Below, piece after piece: positions 55,333-64,000 of a stretch of 64,000 nt of DNA. The translations under genes were made by a program, and so were the position numbers. The DNA is from Hyunsoonleella aquatilis. Its GTDB lineage: Bacteria > Bacteroidota > Bacteroidia > Flavobacteriales > Flavobacteriaceae. The notes beneath the pieces are model-generated. The model was not told where the DNA came from, searched no databases, and saw only the letters and a program-made list of their open reading frames with translations. The stretch is from positions 434,001-498,000 of the forward strand of contig NZ_JACNMF010000001.1 in the NCBI RefSeq assembly GCF_014270105.1, in the 5' to 3' direction. Each line of letters begins with the position of its first letter. Positions within the stretch are counted from its first letter, which is position 1.

Positions 55333-58300
55333 ATGTTGCGAGCAATTTTGATACTGCTTTTTGTGTCAACTGCACTAGGTTGTAGAGAAAATGATACTAA
55401 TGAGCAAAACTTAAATAATGCTGTTAAGGAAAAGGTTTTTACTAAGCTTTTATCTAAGGATACGGGAATAACTTTTAAAAATCAGTTAGTTGAGAATGAC
55501 ACCATCAATTACTTTACTTATCCATATATATACATGGGTGGTGGTGTTTCTGCAGGGGATATTAATAATGATGGCCTTACCGATTTGTTTTTCACGGGCA
55601 ATATGGTGGATAATAAGCTGTATCTCAATCAAGGAGGCCTCAAATTCAAAGATATCACTCTAGAATCTGGCCTTTCCGGAGATAGACGATGGTACACGGG
55701 TACAACCATGGCAGATGTTAATGGTGATGGCTTAATGGACATATATTGTTTGGCCTCAGGTCTTTTAGGAAACAAAAAAAACCAGCTTTTTATCAACCAG
55801 GGGGATAATACATTTATAGAAAGTGCAGCTAATTTTGGTTTAGATGACGCTGGAAATAGTGTTGACGCCACATTTTTTGATTTTGATAATGATGGTGATC
55901 TTGATGTTTACGTTGCCAACTATCCGATTACCCCATTTGAATACAATAGCTATCATTACAAGATGCGCATGGATAGGGTAACAGATTTAGAAACCGATAA
56001 TTTGTATAGAAACGATGGTGGAAAATTCACTAAAATTACAAACAGTGCGGGTGTTAGGTTATATAGCCTTTCCTTGAGTGTAACAGCATCTGATATAAAC
56101 AACGATGGCTGGATCGATCTTTATATTTCTAATGATTTTGGCACACCGGATTGCTTATATATCAACCAAAAAGATGGTACGTTTAAGGACGAAATCAAAA
56201 GCGCGACGGCACATACCTCGTTTTATGGTATGGGGGTAGATATAGCTGATTTTAATAACGATGGCCATGTAGATATTATCCAAATGGATATGGATGCTGC
56301 CCTAAACAGACGCTCCAAAGCGAATATGGCTAGTATGAATCCTGAGCTTTTTGCTAATATTGAACGCGTCGGGTTTCAGTACCAATTTATGCAGAATACG
56401 CTTCAACTTAATACAGGGTTTAATCATCAAGGGATTCCAAAATTTAAGGATATTTCGCGTTTAGCAGGTGTGTCTTCTACAGATTGGAGTTGGGCACCGC
56501 TGTTGGCCGATTTTGATAATGACGGCTATAAAGACCTGTTTGTTTCGAACGGTACGCGAAGAGAGATAAACAATAAAGACTATTTTGAGAGCCTTCGAGG
56601 TGAAAAAAAACATAAGGATAGTTTATTGATTAAAAGCCTTAACATCCCAACAGAACCTATCGATAATTATATTTTTAAGAATAATGGAGATCTTACATTT
56701 TCCAAAAGTAGTGCAGATTGGGGTATTGAAGGCAAGGGCTTTTCTAATGGTGCCGTTTATGTGGATTTGGATAATGATGGCGATTTAGAATTAGTTACGA
56801 ATAATATTGATGATTATGCGTCTCTATTTGAAAATCATAGTGCACGCATTAACAACCATGTTACAATAGCGTTTAAAGGTAGTGCTAAAAACACCCATGG
56901 TATAGGCGCTAAAGTGCATCTTTACCATAACAACAAGCATCAAGTTCAGGAAGTGTCTCTAAGTCGCGGATTTCAGTCATCGGTTGCGCCAAAACTTCAT
57001 TTTGGATTGGGTAAAGATGATACAATTGATAGTTTGATTGTGGTATGGCCGAATCAAAAAAGCCAAAAAATAACAGATGTCAAAATCAACACTGCAATAT
57101 TCCTGGATGAGAATCAGGCCGAGGGAAGCCTTGAGAAAAATAATAGAAACATTGCGGGTCAGTTGTTTAAGAGCTACATGGACACTTTAGCTTTGTATAA
57201 GCACAAAGAAAATATTTATGACGATTTTAAAAAGGAAATCCTTTTGCCACATAAAACGTCTCAATTTGGTCCCGGTTTATCAGTGGGTGATTTAAATGGT
57301 GATGGTTTGGATGATTTTTATGTTGGCGCCGCATCAAAATACCCAGGAGGCTTATTTTTTCAGAAAGCTGACGGCACTTTTGAACAACAAAAATTTAAGA
57401 TACTACTTGAGGATAGAAAACATGAAGATATTGGTTCGTTAATTTTTGACGCGGATAACGACGGCGATAATGACCTTTACATTGTTAGCGGTGGAAATGA
57501 ATTTAAGAGTGGATCGCCGATGTTACAGGATAGACTTTATGTAAATAAAGGTAACGGTGAATTTATCAAAAGTTACAATGCATTACCGCCGATAAGCGAG
57601 AGTGGCAGTAGAGTTTACGCTTTTGATTTTGATAAGGATGGCGATCAAGATTTATTTGTGGGCGGCAGGCTTGTGCCTTCAAATTATCCGTACCCAGCTT
57701 CTAGTTATATACTCGAAAACATTAGTGAAGTGGATCAACCTAAATTTAGGAATATAACTCAGAAGGTTGCTCCTGAGTTAAGTAGAATTGGTTTAGTAAC
57801 GGCTGCGCAATGGTTTGATTACGATAATGACGGTTGGGAGGACCTTGCTGTTACGGGGGAATGGATGAAGGTTAGGGTTTTTAAAAATGATAAAGGACAG
57901 CGTTTTACTGAATCTACTGAAAAACTCGGCTTGGATAAAACAAGAGGTTGGTGGTTTAGTTTAGTGGCTGATGATATTGATAATGACGGTGATATTGATT
58001 TAGTTGGAGGAAATCTTGGAGATAATTACAAGTACAAAGCTTCGGATGAGGCTACTTTTGATATCTACCTAAACGATTTTGATGGTAACAGAACTAACGA
58101 TATCGTGTTAAGTTATTATAATGAAGGGAAACAGTATCCCGTTAGAGGTAGGGAATGCTCTTCTCAACAAATGCCATCAATTAAGAAGAAATTTAAAAAT
58201 TACAATGAGTTCTCAACAGCAACGCTGGTAGATGTTTACAATGAGAAAAAACTTGAGAATGCGATACACTATCAAGTATCTTCATTTAAAAGTGCCGTAT

Positions 58301-58647
58301 TTGTAAACGACAATGGTAAATTTGTTAGGCGCGACTTGCCCTTAAGGGCGCAAATTGCACCAGCCAATCAAATTTTGGTTAAAGACTTTGATGCAGACGG
58401 CATTAAGGATATGGTCCTTGCCGGTAATTTATATGCTTCGGAGGTTGAGACGCCTAGGGCAGATGCCGGTTATGGTACGTTTTTAAAAGGCGGAAAAGAT
58501 TTAGGTTTTAAAACATTAAGTGCTGAAAAAACGGGACTTTTTATAGATGGAGATGTAAAGGACCTTGCCATGATTCAGGTACAAGGGAAGCCTTATATTA
58601 TAGTGGCAAAAAACAATGATTTTTTGAAGTTTGTTGCTATACTCTAA
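55333..58647 (+). CDS. FG-GAP/VCBS repeat lipoprotein with ASPIC/UnbV domain
   Basis: 1105 residues from ATG 55333 (MLRAILILLFVSTALGC, lipobox Cys17). An upstream ATG at 55258 lies in a hairpin and would place 25 residues before the signal peptide, so it was not used. FG-GAP/VCBS repeats with calcium-binding DxNxDG loops (DINNDGLTDL, DVNGDGLMD, DFDNDGDLD, DLDNDGDLE) fill residues about 60-500 and again 680-1000, with an ASPIC/UnbV domain between (about 540-610, GIGAKVHLYHNNKHQ). Such proteins often follow SusC/SusD in flavobacteria. Function is unknown; a surface-exposed, calcium-stabilised propeller that binds or processes sugar is a reasonable guess only. Confidence 0.88.
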   Translation: MLRAILILLFVSTALGCRENDTNEQNLNNAVKEKVFTKLLSKDTGITFKNQLVENDTINYFTYPYIYMGGGVSAGDINNDGLTDLFFTGNMVDNKLYLNQGGLKFKDITLESGLSGDRRWYTGTTMADVNGDGLMDIYCLASGLLGNKKNQLFINQGDNTFIESAANFGLDDAGNSVDATFFDFDNDGDLDVYVANYPITPFEYNSYHYKMRMDRVTDLETDNLYRNDGGKFTKITNSAGVRLYSLSLSVTASDINNDGWIDLYISNDFGTPDCLYINQKDGTFKDEIKSATAHTSFYGMGVDIADFNNDGHVDIIQMDMDAALNRRSKANMASMNPELFANIERVGFQYQFMQNTLQLNTGFNHQGIPKFKDISRLAGVSSTDWSWAPLLADFDNDGYKDLFVSNGTRREINNKDYFESLRGEKKHKDSLLIKSLNIPTEPIDNYIFKNNGDLTFSKSSADWGIEGKGFSNGAVYVDLDNDGDLELVTNNIDDYASLFENHSARINNHVTIAFKGSAKNTHGIGAKVHLYHNNKHQVQEVSLSRGFQSSVAPKLHFGLGKDDTIDSLIVVWPNQKSQKITDVKINTAIFLDENQAEGSLEKNNRNIAGQLFKSYMDTLALYKHKENIYDDFKKEILLPHKTSQFGPGLSVGDLNGDGLDDFYVGAASKYPGGLFFQKADGTFEQQKFKILLEDRKHEDIGSLIFDADNDGDNDLYIVSGGNEFKSGSPMLQDRLYVNKGNGEFIKSYNALPPISESGSRVYAFDFDKDGDQDLFVGGRLVPSNYPYPASSYILENISEVDQPKFRNITQKVAPELSRIGLVTAAQWFDYDNDGWEDLAVTGEWMKVRVFKNDKGQRFTESTEKLGLDKTRGWWFSLVADDIDNDGDIDLVGGNLGDNYKYKASDEATFDIYLNDFDGNRTNDIVLSYYNEGKQYPVRGRECSSQQMPSIKKKFKNYNEFSTATLVDVYNEKKLENAIHYQVSSFKSAVFVNDNGKFVRRDLPLRAQIAPANQILVKDFDADGIKDMVLAGNLYASEVETPRADAGYGTFLKGGKDLGFKTLSAEKTGLFIDGDVKDLAMIQVQGKPYIIVAKNNDFLKFVAIL

Positions 58648-58876
58648 AGAATTGCAGTTCCTGATACTTACGACAAGTGCTTCTGGCAAAAATGCTTAGT
58701 GATGCAAAAAATAAGTATGCCAGCGGATTTGCCCGCGTTAGGGTCCCGATAGCTATCGGGAGTAGTGGAAAGCCCACGGCGAAGGCCCGATAGGGCTACG
58801 CGAGGACTTGTAGCGGATAGCCCGACCCGCCCGATAGCTATTGGGAGGGTAACGCCCAAATATTTATAAAAGGTTG
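58648..58876. repeat. GC-rich palindromic intergenic element
   Basis: Between two converging genes lies a stretch far richer in G+C than its surroundings. It holds the 18-bp palindrome at 58744-58761 (third exact copy in the window), its degenerate copy CCCGATAGCTATTGGGA (58830-58846), and repeated blocks such as GCCCGATAGGGC and GGATAGCCCGACCCG. It has no reading frame of note. This resembles composite repeats that recur between genes in flavobacterial genomes, and it may end both transcripts. Confidence 0.75.
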
Positions 58877-60034
58877 TTATTGTTGGTAGGCTTTTGTAAT
58901 AACATCGGCTATATCATCGAAGGCCCAAGCTAAGTTTCGTCTGTTAAAGATGCCTAAATCGTCTTTAGATACTCCAATTTTACCATTGTCCCACCAAACA
59001 CAGGGCATGCCTCTTTGTGCCGCGGCATTGGCGTAATATGCAGCATGCGTGATACGGTCAGATAAATTATTTAAGTTTCCTGAGCTCCATTCACCAAGTA
59101 CTACAGGGATGCCACTATCGATAAACTTAGCTTTTATTTTATCCATTTCTGCATCCAAGGCTTGTTTGTCACTGTTGGTGCCCCAAGTTGTATCAGTGCC
59201 CCCCAATGTGAAAGGAAAAGGGAAATAAGAATGCAGAGAAACTATAGCCTTATCATCGTTATTAGGTATTTTTAAAGCATTTATGGCGACAGGGAAGGTA
59301 CTTGCTGCGTATGTCGATATCATAACGTGTCTTGAAATATTATTCCCCCCGGTAGCTCTTATGGCGTCGAGACATACTTGGTGGTATTGGTTTACCACAT
59401 CCCTGCCCTCTGCAGTCCCGCCCGTCCATTCCTGTGGGGTGTTTTCGTAACGGGGTTCGTTAAGTGTTTCAAAAATGAGATAATCACTATAATTTCTAAA
59501 TCTAGTTGCAATTTGGGTCCATAATTTTGAGAGTCTATTTTTTACTTCGTTAGCTTTGGTATAGGTAGGAATGATCCAAGTATCTTCATGATGTGTGTTG
59601 AGGATAACATACATATTATTGGCCCTTGCATAATTAACGACCTCTTCCACACGATCTAACCACGCTTTGCTAACGGTATAATTTGGACTAGGCCCTTGGT
59701 GAAATCGCCATGTAACAGGTATTCTTATGGTTTTAAACCCCCTGTTTGCAATTGCATCAATCATATCCTTTGTGGTAACTGGGTTGCCCCAATGGGTTTC
59801 GGTGGGGCCTTCAGCATCAAGGCTGTTTCCTAAATTCCAGCCTATTTTCATTTCCGAAACGATTTCAAAAGAGGATATATTTCTCATCTCCCCATCATCA
59901 AATTCACTCGCAAAACCGTCATTTGTTTCAGGCGTTGTTTCCTCTTGTTCAGGTACAATGGTTATATTCATCCTAGGTTTTTCACAAGAAAGTATAATTG
60001 GAAAAACAAAAAAGACAATAAAATAGAACTTCAT
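58877..60034 (-). CDS. GH5 endo-beta-glucanase-like lipoprotein
   Basis: 385-residue cellulase-family enzyme. Lipoprotein signal ends IILSC (Cys17); an acidic Thr/Glu-rich linker (about 25-50) precedes a GH5 (beta/alpha)8 barrel (about 55-385). MKIGWNLGNSLDA (62-73), IRIPVTWRFH, the acid/base Glu193 in ETLNEP and the nucleophile Glu315 in VVLGEW are all present. The pattern is like subfamily GH5_4 or GH5_25 (endoglucanase, xyloglucanase, mixed-linkage glucanase); the exact subfamily needs a profile search. It is encoded opposite to the flanking genes of the locus. Confidence 0.9.
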   Translation of the reverse strand: MKFYFIVFFVFPIILSCEKPRMNITIVPEQEETTPETNDGFASEFDDGEMRNISSFEIVSEMKIGWNLGNSLDAEGPTETHWGNPVTTKDMIDAIANRGFKTIRIPVTWRFHQGPSPNYTVSKAWLDRVEEVVNYARANNMYVILNTHHEDTWIIPTYTKANEVKNRLSKLWTQIATRFRNYSDYLIFETLNEPRYENTPQEWTGGTAEGRDVVNQYHQVCLDAIRATGGNNISRHVMISTYAASTFPVAINALKIPNNDDKAIVSLHSYFPFPFTLGGTDTTWGTNSDKQALDAEMDKIKAKFIDSGIPVVLGEWSSGNLNNLSDRITHAAYYANAAAQRGMPCVWWDNGKIGVSKDDLGIFNRRNLAWAFDDIADVITKAYQQ

Positions 60035-60445
60035 AGCATTGTTTTTTCATCACAAAGTTAGTTAAACAAAAGAATGGTTATCATCTGTAATGATGTAAAT
60101 AGTGCTAGAAATGGCGCATATTTTTAAAATAAGAGTGTAGAGTGGTGACACGTAACTTACATATAGGAATATTTTTGTTGTTCAGAGGAAGCATTTGTAA
60201 GCAATTAACCTTAGCTTTAGAGGAATTAGTACCGCTCGGTTTAAATGTGTTAATTGGTTGCTGTTTTTTTCTCAACACTACGGTCTAAGTTGTTTTAAAT
60301 TATATTTTGCACGTGAAATGTTGATACGCATCATTTGTTATATAAGTTGCGTTATATGGAATGGTAATTTTATTTGGAATACGATTAATTTCGATGTTTA
60401 CTAATATGATGTTATAACTGAAAGTTATAAATGAATTGAAAAAGA
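60035..60445. other. Intergenic region between divergent GH5 and GH3 genes
   Basis: 411 bp, AT-rich, with no credible gene. It should hold the promoters of both flanking genes. AAATGTTG at 60316-60323 is a partial reverse copy of the TGCAACATTT motif found upstream of susC and the HTCS gene. GTTATAT occurs twice (around 60337 and 60351), and GTTATAAC/GTTATAA lie near 60412-60430. No clear TAnnTTTG element was found. Confidence 0.4.
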
Positions 60446-62758
60446 ATGAATTATTTAAATTTAAAAAATGAAATGGACAAATTTTTAAAGCACACTTTAA
60501 AATTTCTTATGATGGTAGTTATAACTGGAAGCTATGCGCAATCAAAGTCGCATTTGGACCAAAGTAAACCTATTGAAGAGCGTATCTCGCTTTTAATGAA
60601 CCAAATGACTTTAGACGAGAAGGTAGGGCAAATGAATCAGTATAACGGGTCTTGGGATTTTACGGGGCCATTGCCAGAATCAGGGTCGGAAGAAGAAAAG
60701 TACGAGCACCTTAAAAAAGGCTGGGTAGGCTCCATGCTTAGTGTAAGAGGCGTAAAAGAGGTAAGGGCTGTACAAAAAATAGCTGTGGAAGAAAGTCGTT
60801 TGGGCATTCCGATTATTTTTGGTTTTGATGTGATTCATGGTTATAAGACACTGAGTCCTATTCCGTTGGCGGAAGCCGCTAGCTGGGATTTGGAAGCCAT
60901 AAAAAAATCGGCTAGTGTTGCGGCTCAAGAAGCTTCGGCATCAGGTTTAAACTGGACTTTTGGGCCTAACGTTGATGTCGCCAATGACGCCAGATGGGGG
61001 CGTGTTATGGAAGGTGCGGGAGAAGATACCTATTTAGGAAGTAAAATTGCTACGGCCAGAGTTACAGGATTTCAAGGTGAAAACTTAGATGATACCAATA
61101 CCATTGCCTCTTGTGCAAAGCATTTTGCTGCCTATGGTTACGCAGAAGCGGGTAGGGAGTATAATACCGTTGATATGAGTAGGTCAAAATTATATAATAC
61201 TGTTTTGCCTCCTTTTAAAGCTGCCGTAGATGCTGGGGTTCGCACACTTATGAACTCTTTTAATACACTAAATGGTATCCCTGCAACCGGACATGTTTTT
61301 TTGCAAAGAGATATTTTGAAAGGCGATTGGGGTTTTGATGGATATGTAGTTTCAGATTGGGCTTCAATTTCTGAAATGATAACGCATGGTTACGCATTCG
61401 ACGGTGCAGATGCTTCTGCCAAGGCAGTTATTGCAGGATCCGATATGGATATGGAATCGCACTTATATGTGAAAGAATTAGTGGGGTTAGTTGAGAATGG
61501 AACGGTTAAGGAAGCACTTATTGATGATGCGGTTAGAAGAATACTTCGAGTAAAATTTGAACTGGGGCTATTTGATGATCCTTACAAATATTGTGATGAA
61601 GCCAGAGAAAAAGCTACAATTGGTAACAAAGCGATTAATGAAGCTGTTTTGGATATGGCCAAAAAATCTATTGTGTTATTAAAAAACGAGGATAACCTAT
61701 TGCCTTTAAAAAAATCAGGACAAAAAATAGCATTAATTGGAGCGTTGGCCGCCGATAAAAATAGTCCTTTAGGTAGTTGGAGAATTGCTGCTGATGATAA
61801 TACTGCGGTATCTGTTTTAGAAGGTATGCAGCAATATAAAAATAACGAACTTGTGTACGAAAAAGGAACCGATGTGTCAATTGGTGCACAATTATTTGTT
61901 CAAGAAGTCAAGATAAATACCAATGATTTCTCTGGATTTGAAGCTGCAAAAAACGCTGCAAAAGATGCTGACGTTGTGGTGATGGTTTTAGGAGAAGTAG
62001 GTTTTCAAAGTGGTGAGGGCAGAAGTAGAACAGAATTGGGTTTACCAGGAAACCAACAGCAATTGCTGGAGGCTGTTTTTGAGGTGAATAAAAATATCGT
62101 TTTAGTATTGAATAATGGTCGTCCATTAGCTTTGCCTTGGGCTGCAGAACATATACCTGCCATAGTGGAAGCTTGGCAATTAGGCACACAGGCAGGAAAT
62201 GCGGTGGCGCAAGTATTATATGGCGATTATAATCCAAGCGGTAAATTACCAATGTCTTTTCCAAGAAATGTGGGGCAATGCCCAATTTATTACAATAACC
62301 TAAGCACGGGTAGGCCGGTTAACTCGCAGGACAATGTATTCTGGTCACATTATATAGATGTTGAAAATAGCCCTCTTTTTCCTTTTGGTTTTGGGTTGAG
62401 TTATACGAATTTTGACTATAAGAACTTAAAACTAAGTAAATCTGAGTATAATAAAGGAGAAACTGTGGAGTTGAGTGTGGACGTCACAAATGTTGGTGAT
62501 TTGGATGGAAAGGAAGTAGTGCAATTGTATATTAATGACCCTGTGGCGAGTATTGTAAGACCTGTTAAGGAATTAAAAGGTTTTGAATTAGTGGAGTTAA
62601 AAAAAGGGCAAACAAAAACCGTAACATTTACCTTAACCAATGAAGAATTAGGTTTTTACGATAATAATGGTGCTTATTTAGTTGAACCTGGAACCATTAA
62701 TGTTATGGTAGGTAGGAGTTCAGAAAAAGGGCTGAAAGACAAATTTGAGTTAAAATAA
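60446..62758 (+). CDS. GH3 beta-glucosidase, BglX type
   Basis: 770 residues. The signal peptide runs to about GSYAQ (residue 32); a start at ATG 60473 (MDKFLKH) would fit a normal signal peptide better than ATG 60446. GH3 N-terminal domain (about 40-370) with the nucleophile Asp304 in GYVVSDWAS and KHFAAYGYAEAGREYNT; GH3 C-terminal domain (about 410-620) with the acid/base region GEVGFQSGEGRSRTELGLPG; fibronectin III-like domain (about 680-750). Periplasmic exo-hydrolase releasing glucose or xylose from beta-linked oligosaccharides. The GH10 gene starts 19 bp downstream, so they form an operon. Confidence 0.94.
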   Translation: MNYLNLKNEMDKFLKHTLKFLMMVVITGSYAQSKSHLDQSKPIEERISLLMNQMTLDEKVGQMNQYNGSWDFTGPLPESGSEEEKYEHLKKGWVGSMLSVRGVKEVRAVQKIAVEESRLGIPIIFGFDVIHGYKTLSPIPLAEAASWDLEAIKKSASVAAQEASASGLNWTFGPNVDVANDARWGRVMEGAGEDTYLGSKIATARVTGFQGENLDDTNTIASCAKHFAAYGYAEAGREYNTVDMSRSKLYNTVLPPFKAAVDAGVRTLMNSFNTLNGIPATGHVFLQRDILKGDWGFDGYVVSDWASISEMITHGYAFDGADASAKAVIAGSDMDMESHLYVKELVGLVENGTVKEALIDDAVRRILRVKFELGLFDDPYKYCDEAREKATIGNKAINEAVLDMAKKSIVLLKNEDNLLPLKKSGQKIALIGALAADKNSPLGSWRIAADDNTAVSVLEGMQQYKNNELVYEKGTDVSIGAQLFVQEVKINTNDFSGFEAAKNAAKDADVVVMVLGEVGFQSGEGRSRTELGLPGNQQQLLEAVFEVNKNIVLVLNNGRPLALPWAAEHIPAIVEAWQLGTQAGNAVAQVLYGDYNPSGKLPMSFPRNVGQCPIYYNNLSTGRPVNSQDNVFWSHYIDVENSPLFPFGFGLSYTNFDYKNLKLSKSEYNKGETVELSVDVTNVGDLDGKEVVQLYINDPVASIVRPVKELKGFELVELKKGQTKTVTFTLTNEELGFYDNNGAYLVEPGTINVMVGRSSEKGLKDKFELK

Positions 62759-62777
62759 TTGCTGTAGATCCAATGCT

Positions 62778-64000
62778 ATGAAAAATATAATAACTTTTTA
62801 CAAGGTTGTTTTGCTTTTTGCAATAACAATTACAACTCTTGCTTGCTCCACCGATGACGACAGTGTGCCTCAAGACACGCCAACACCTATTGTTTTGTCT
62901 TTTGATGTATTAATATCAGAGCAAAATCCTTTTAGAGTCGCAGTAAATAATACCTCCACAGGAATAAGCGGATTAAGGACTTACTGGCAGTTTTTTTCAA
63001 ACGGCCCCATAGTTGAAGACCAAGCAGGTCCTGAGACTTATGTTTACGATGCATCAGGCGATTATACAATAACGCTTACTGCAGAAGCACCAAACGGTGA
63101 TGTTAGCACTAGTCAAGTAGTTTCTATTACTGGAGTGGCTCCTACGGATCCTGTACTTAAAGACGCTACTGATAAATTTTCAATAGGTATGGCGGTTAAA
63201 TCAAATCTATTAGATGGAAGCCATGGTGAGATTTTAGTTCGAGAATTCAACAACCTTACTGCAGAATATGAAATGAAAATGAATATCATGTATCCTTCTC
63301 AGGGTAACTATGACTTTACAGCAGCTGATGCCATTGTGGACTATGGAATTGCCAACAACATGGATATTCATGGACATACGTTAATTTGGCATACTGCAAC
63401 ACCAGAATGGGTAGAAAATTTTGCTGGTACGGATGAGGAGTTTGAAACTATGATTAAAGATTATATTACAACGGTATTAACCCGTTATGCTGGTAAAGTA
63501 AGGTCTTGGGATGTTGTAAACGAAGCAGTAGAGGATGGCACTAATCAATTGAGAAATTCTGTCTTTAGAAGACGTATGGGGGATAACTATATTGAAAAAT
63601 GTTATCAGTTTGCGAGGGATGCAGATCCGAACGTACTCCTCTTCTATAATGACTATAACATAACATTTGATGCAGGTAAGCAAGCTGCAATGTTTGCTAT
63701 TGTAGATGATCTGTCCTCAAAAAATCTAATTGATGGGGTTGGTGCTCAAATGCACATATCTTATAATTTTCCATCTGCTGCCCAGATACAGAGTGTAGTT
63801 AATGGGACTGTGTCAAGAGGACTAAAAATGCATTTCTCTGAGCTTGATATCAGGGCAAACCCAAATAATGATATTACCTCCTTAACCGATGCAAGAGCGA
63901 CAGCACAACAAAACAAGTATAGAGAGGTTGTTGAAATTTATGATGCTATGCCTGATGCCAATAAATTTGCATTAACCATTTGGGGTATGCGAGACAACGA
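62778..64000 (+). CDS. GH10 endo-beta-1,4-xylanase lipoprotein with PKD-like domain (3'-truncated)
   Basis: Open frame from ATG 62778 to the window edge, 407 codons so far. Lipoprotein signal ends TTLAC (Cys23). A PKD-like beta domain follows (about 38-120, YVYDASGDYTITLT), then a GH10 barrel from about 128: TAEYEMKMN, DIHGHTLIWH, the acid/base Glu249 in WDVVNEAV and the nucleophile Glu355 in HFSELDIR. The frame is cut after LTIWGMRDN, which is the conserved GH10 WG segment, so most of the catalytic domain is present. It cuts xylan chains at the cell surface and is the clearest substrate clue for this locus. Confidence 0.95.
   Translation, partial: MKNIITFYKVVLLFAITITTLACSTDDDSVPQDTPTPIVLSFDVLISEQNPFRVAVNNTSTGISGLRTYWQFFSNGPIVEDQAGPETYVYDASGDYTITLTAEAPNGDVSTSQVVSITGVAPTDPVLKDATDKFSIGMAVKSNLLDGSHGEILVREFNNLTAEYEMKMNIMYPSQGNYDFTAADAIVDYGIANNMDIHGHTLIWHTATPEWVENFAGTDEEFETMIKDYITTVLTRYAGKVRSWDVVNEAVEDGTNQLRNSVFRRRMGDNYIEKCYQFARDADPNVLLFYNDYNITFDAGKQAAMFAIVDDLSSKNLIDGVGAQMHISYNFPSAAQIQSVVNGTVSRGLKMHFSELDIRANPNNDITSLTDARATAQQNKYREVVEIYDAMPDANKFALTIWGMRDN

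Overview
The window looks like a chromosomal segment of a marine or algal-associated Flavobacteriaceae (Bacteroidota). Evidence: AT-rich DNA; SusC/SusD and a hybrid two-component regulator with an AraC output domain; the Flavobacteriia order of dcw genes with a long-tailed FtsZ; TAnnTTTG-type -7 promoter elements; and short palindromic intergenic repeats typical of this family. Species cannot be named from the sequence alone.

Layout. 1-1302 is the C-terminal part of a periplasmic PpiD/SurA-type chaperone-isomerase. It converges, over a bidirectional terminator, on a two-gene mevalonate pair (GYDIA-type GHMP kinase and class II HMG-CoA reductase, minus strand). 3966-9627 is a peptide-use operon: a dipeptidyl peptidase IV followed by two POT peptide/proton symporters. 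A secreted thioredoxin follows. 10273-15280 is a minus-strand housekeeping run: surE, a small membrane protein, lpxB, an NlpC/P60 lipoprotein and ComEC. A tail-specific protease and an orphan OppC-type permease lie on the plus strand at 15604-18852.

18864-24018 is the most unusual locus. Four overlapping minus-strand genes encode an SMC-like ATPase, a small Toprim protein, a kleisin-like protein and an MksE-like KITE protein. Together they look like a compact Wadjet/MksBEFG-type plasmid-defence condensin with a rotated gene order (SMC-Toprim-kleisin-KITE instead of kleisin-KITE-SMC-Toprim). It sits as an insertion among conserved housekeeping genes.

24112-25547 holds engB/yihA and an alpha/beta hydrolase. 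25849-41467 is a complete division and cell-wall cluster (mraZ, rsmH, ftsL, ftsI, murE, mraY, murD, ftsW, murG, murC, ftsQ, ftsA, ftsZ). It is preceded by three GTGGTA boxes at exact 10-bp spacing, likely MraZ operators. A GatB/YqeY gene and tRNA-Arg(TCG) follow, with a partial duplication of the tRNA 3' end.

42484-64000 is a polysaccharide utilisation locus. It has a xylosidase-type GH3 with a PA14 insert plus a glycan-binding-like lipoprotein (minus strand), a hybrid two-component sensor, SusC, SusD, an FG-GAP/UnbV-type lipoprotein, a GH5 endoglucanase-like lipoprotein (minus), a BglX-type GH3 and a PKD-GH10 xylanase lipoprotein cut by the right edge. The enzyme set points to xylan and/or other beta-linked hemicellulose. 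A TGCAACATTTGA motif shared by the regulator and susC upstream regions is a candidate operator.
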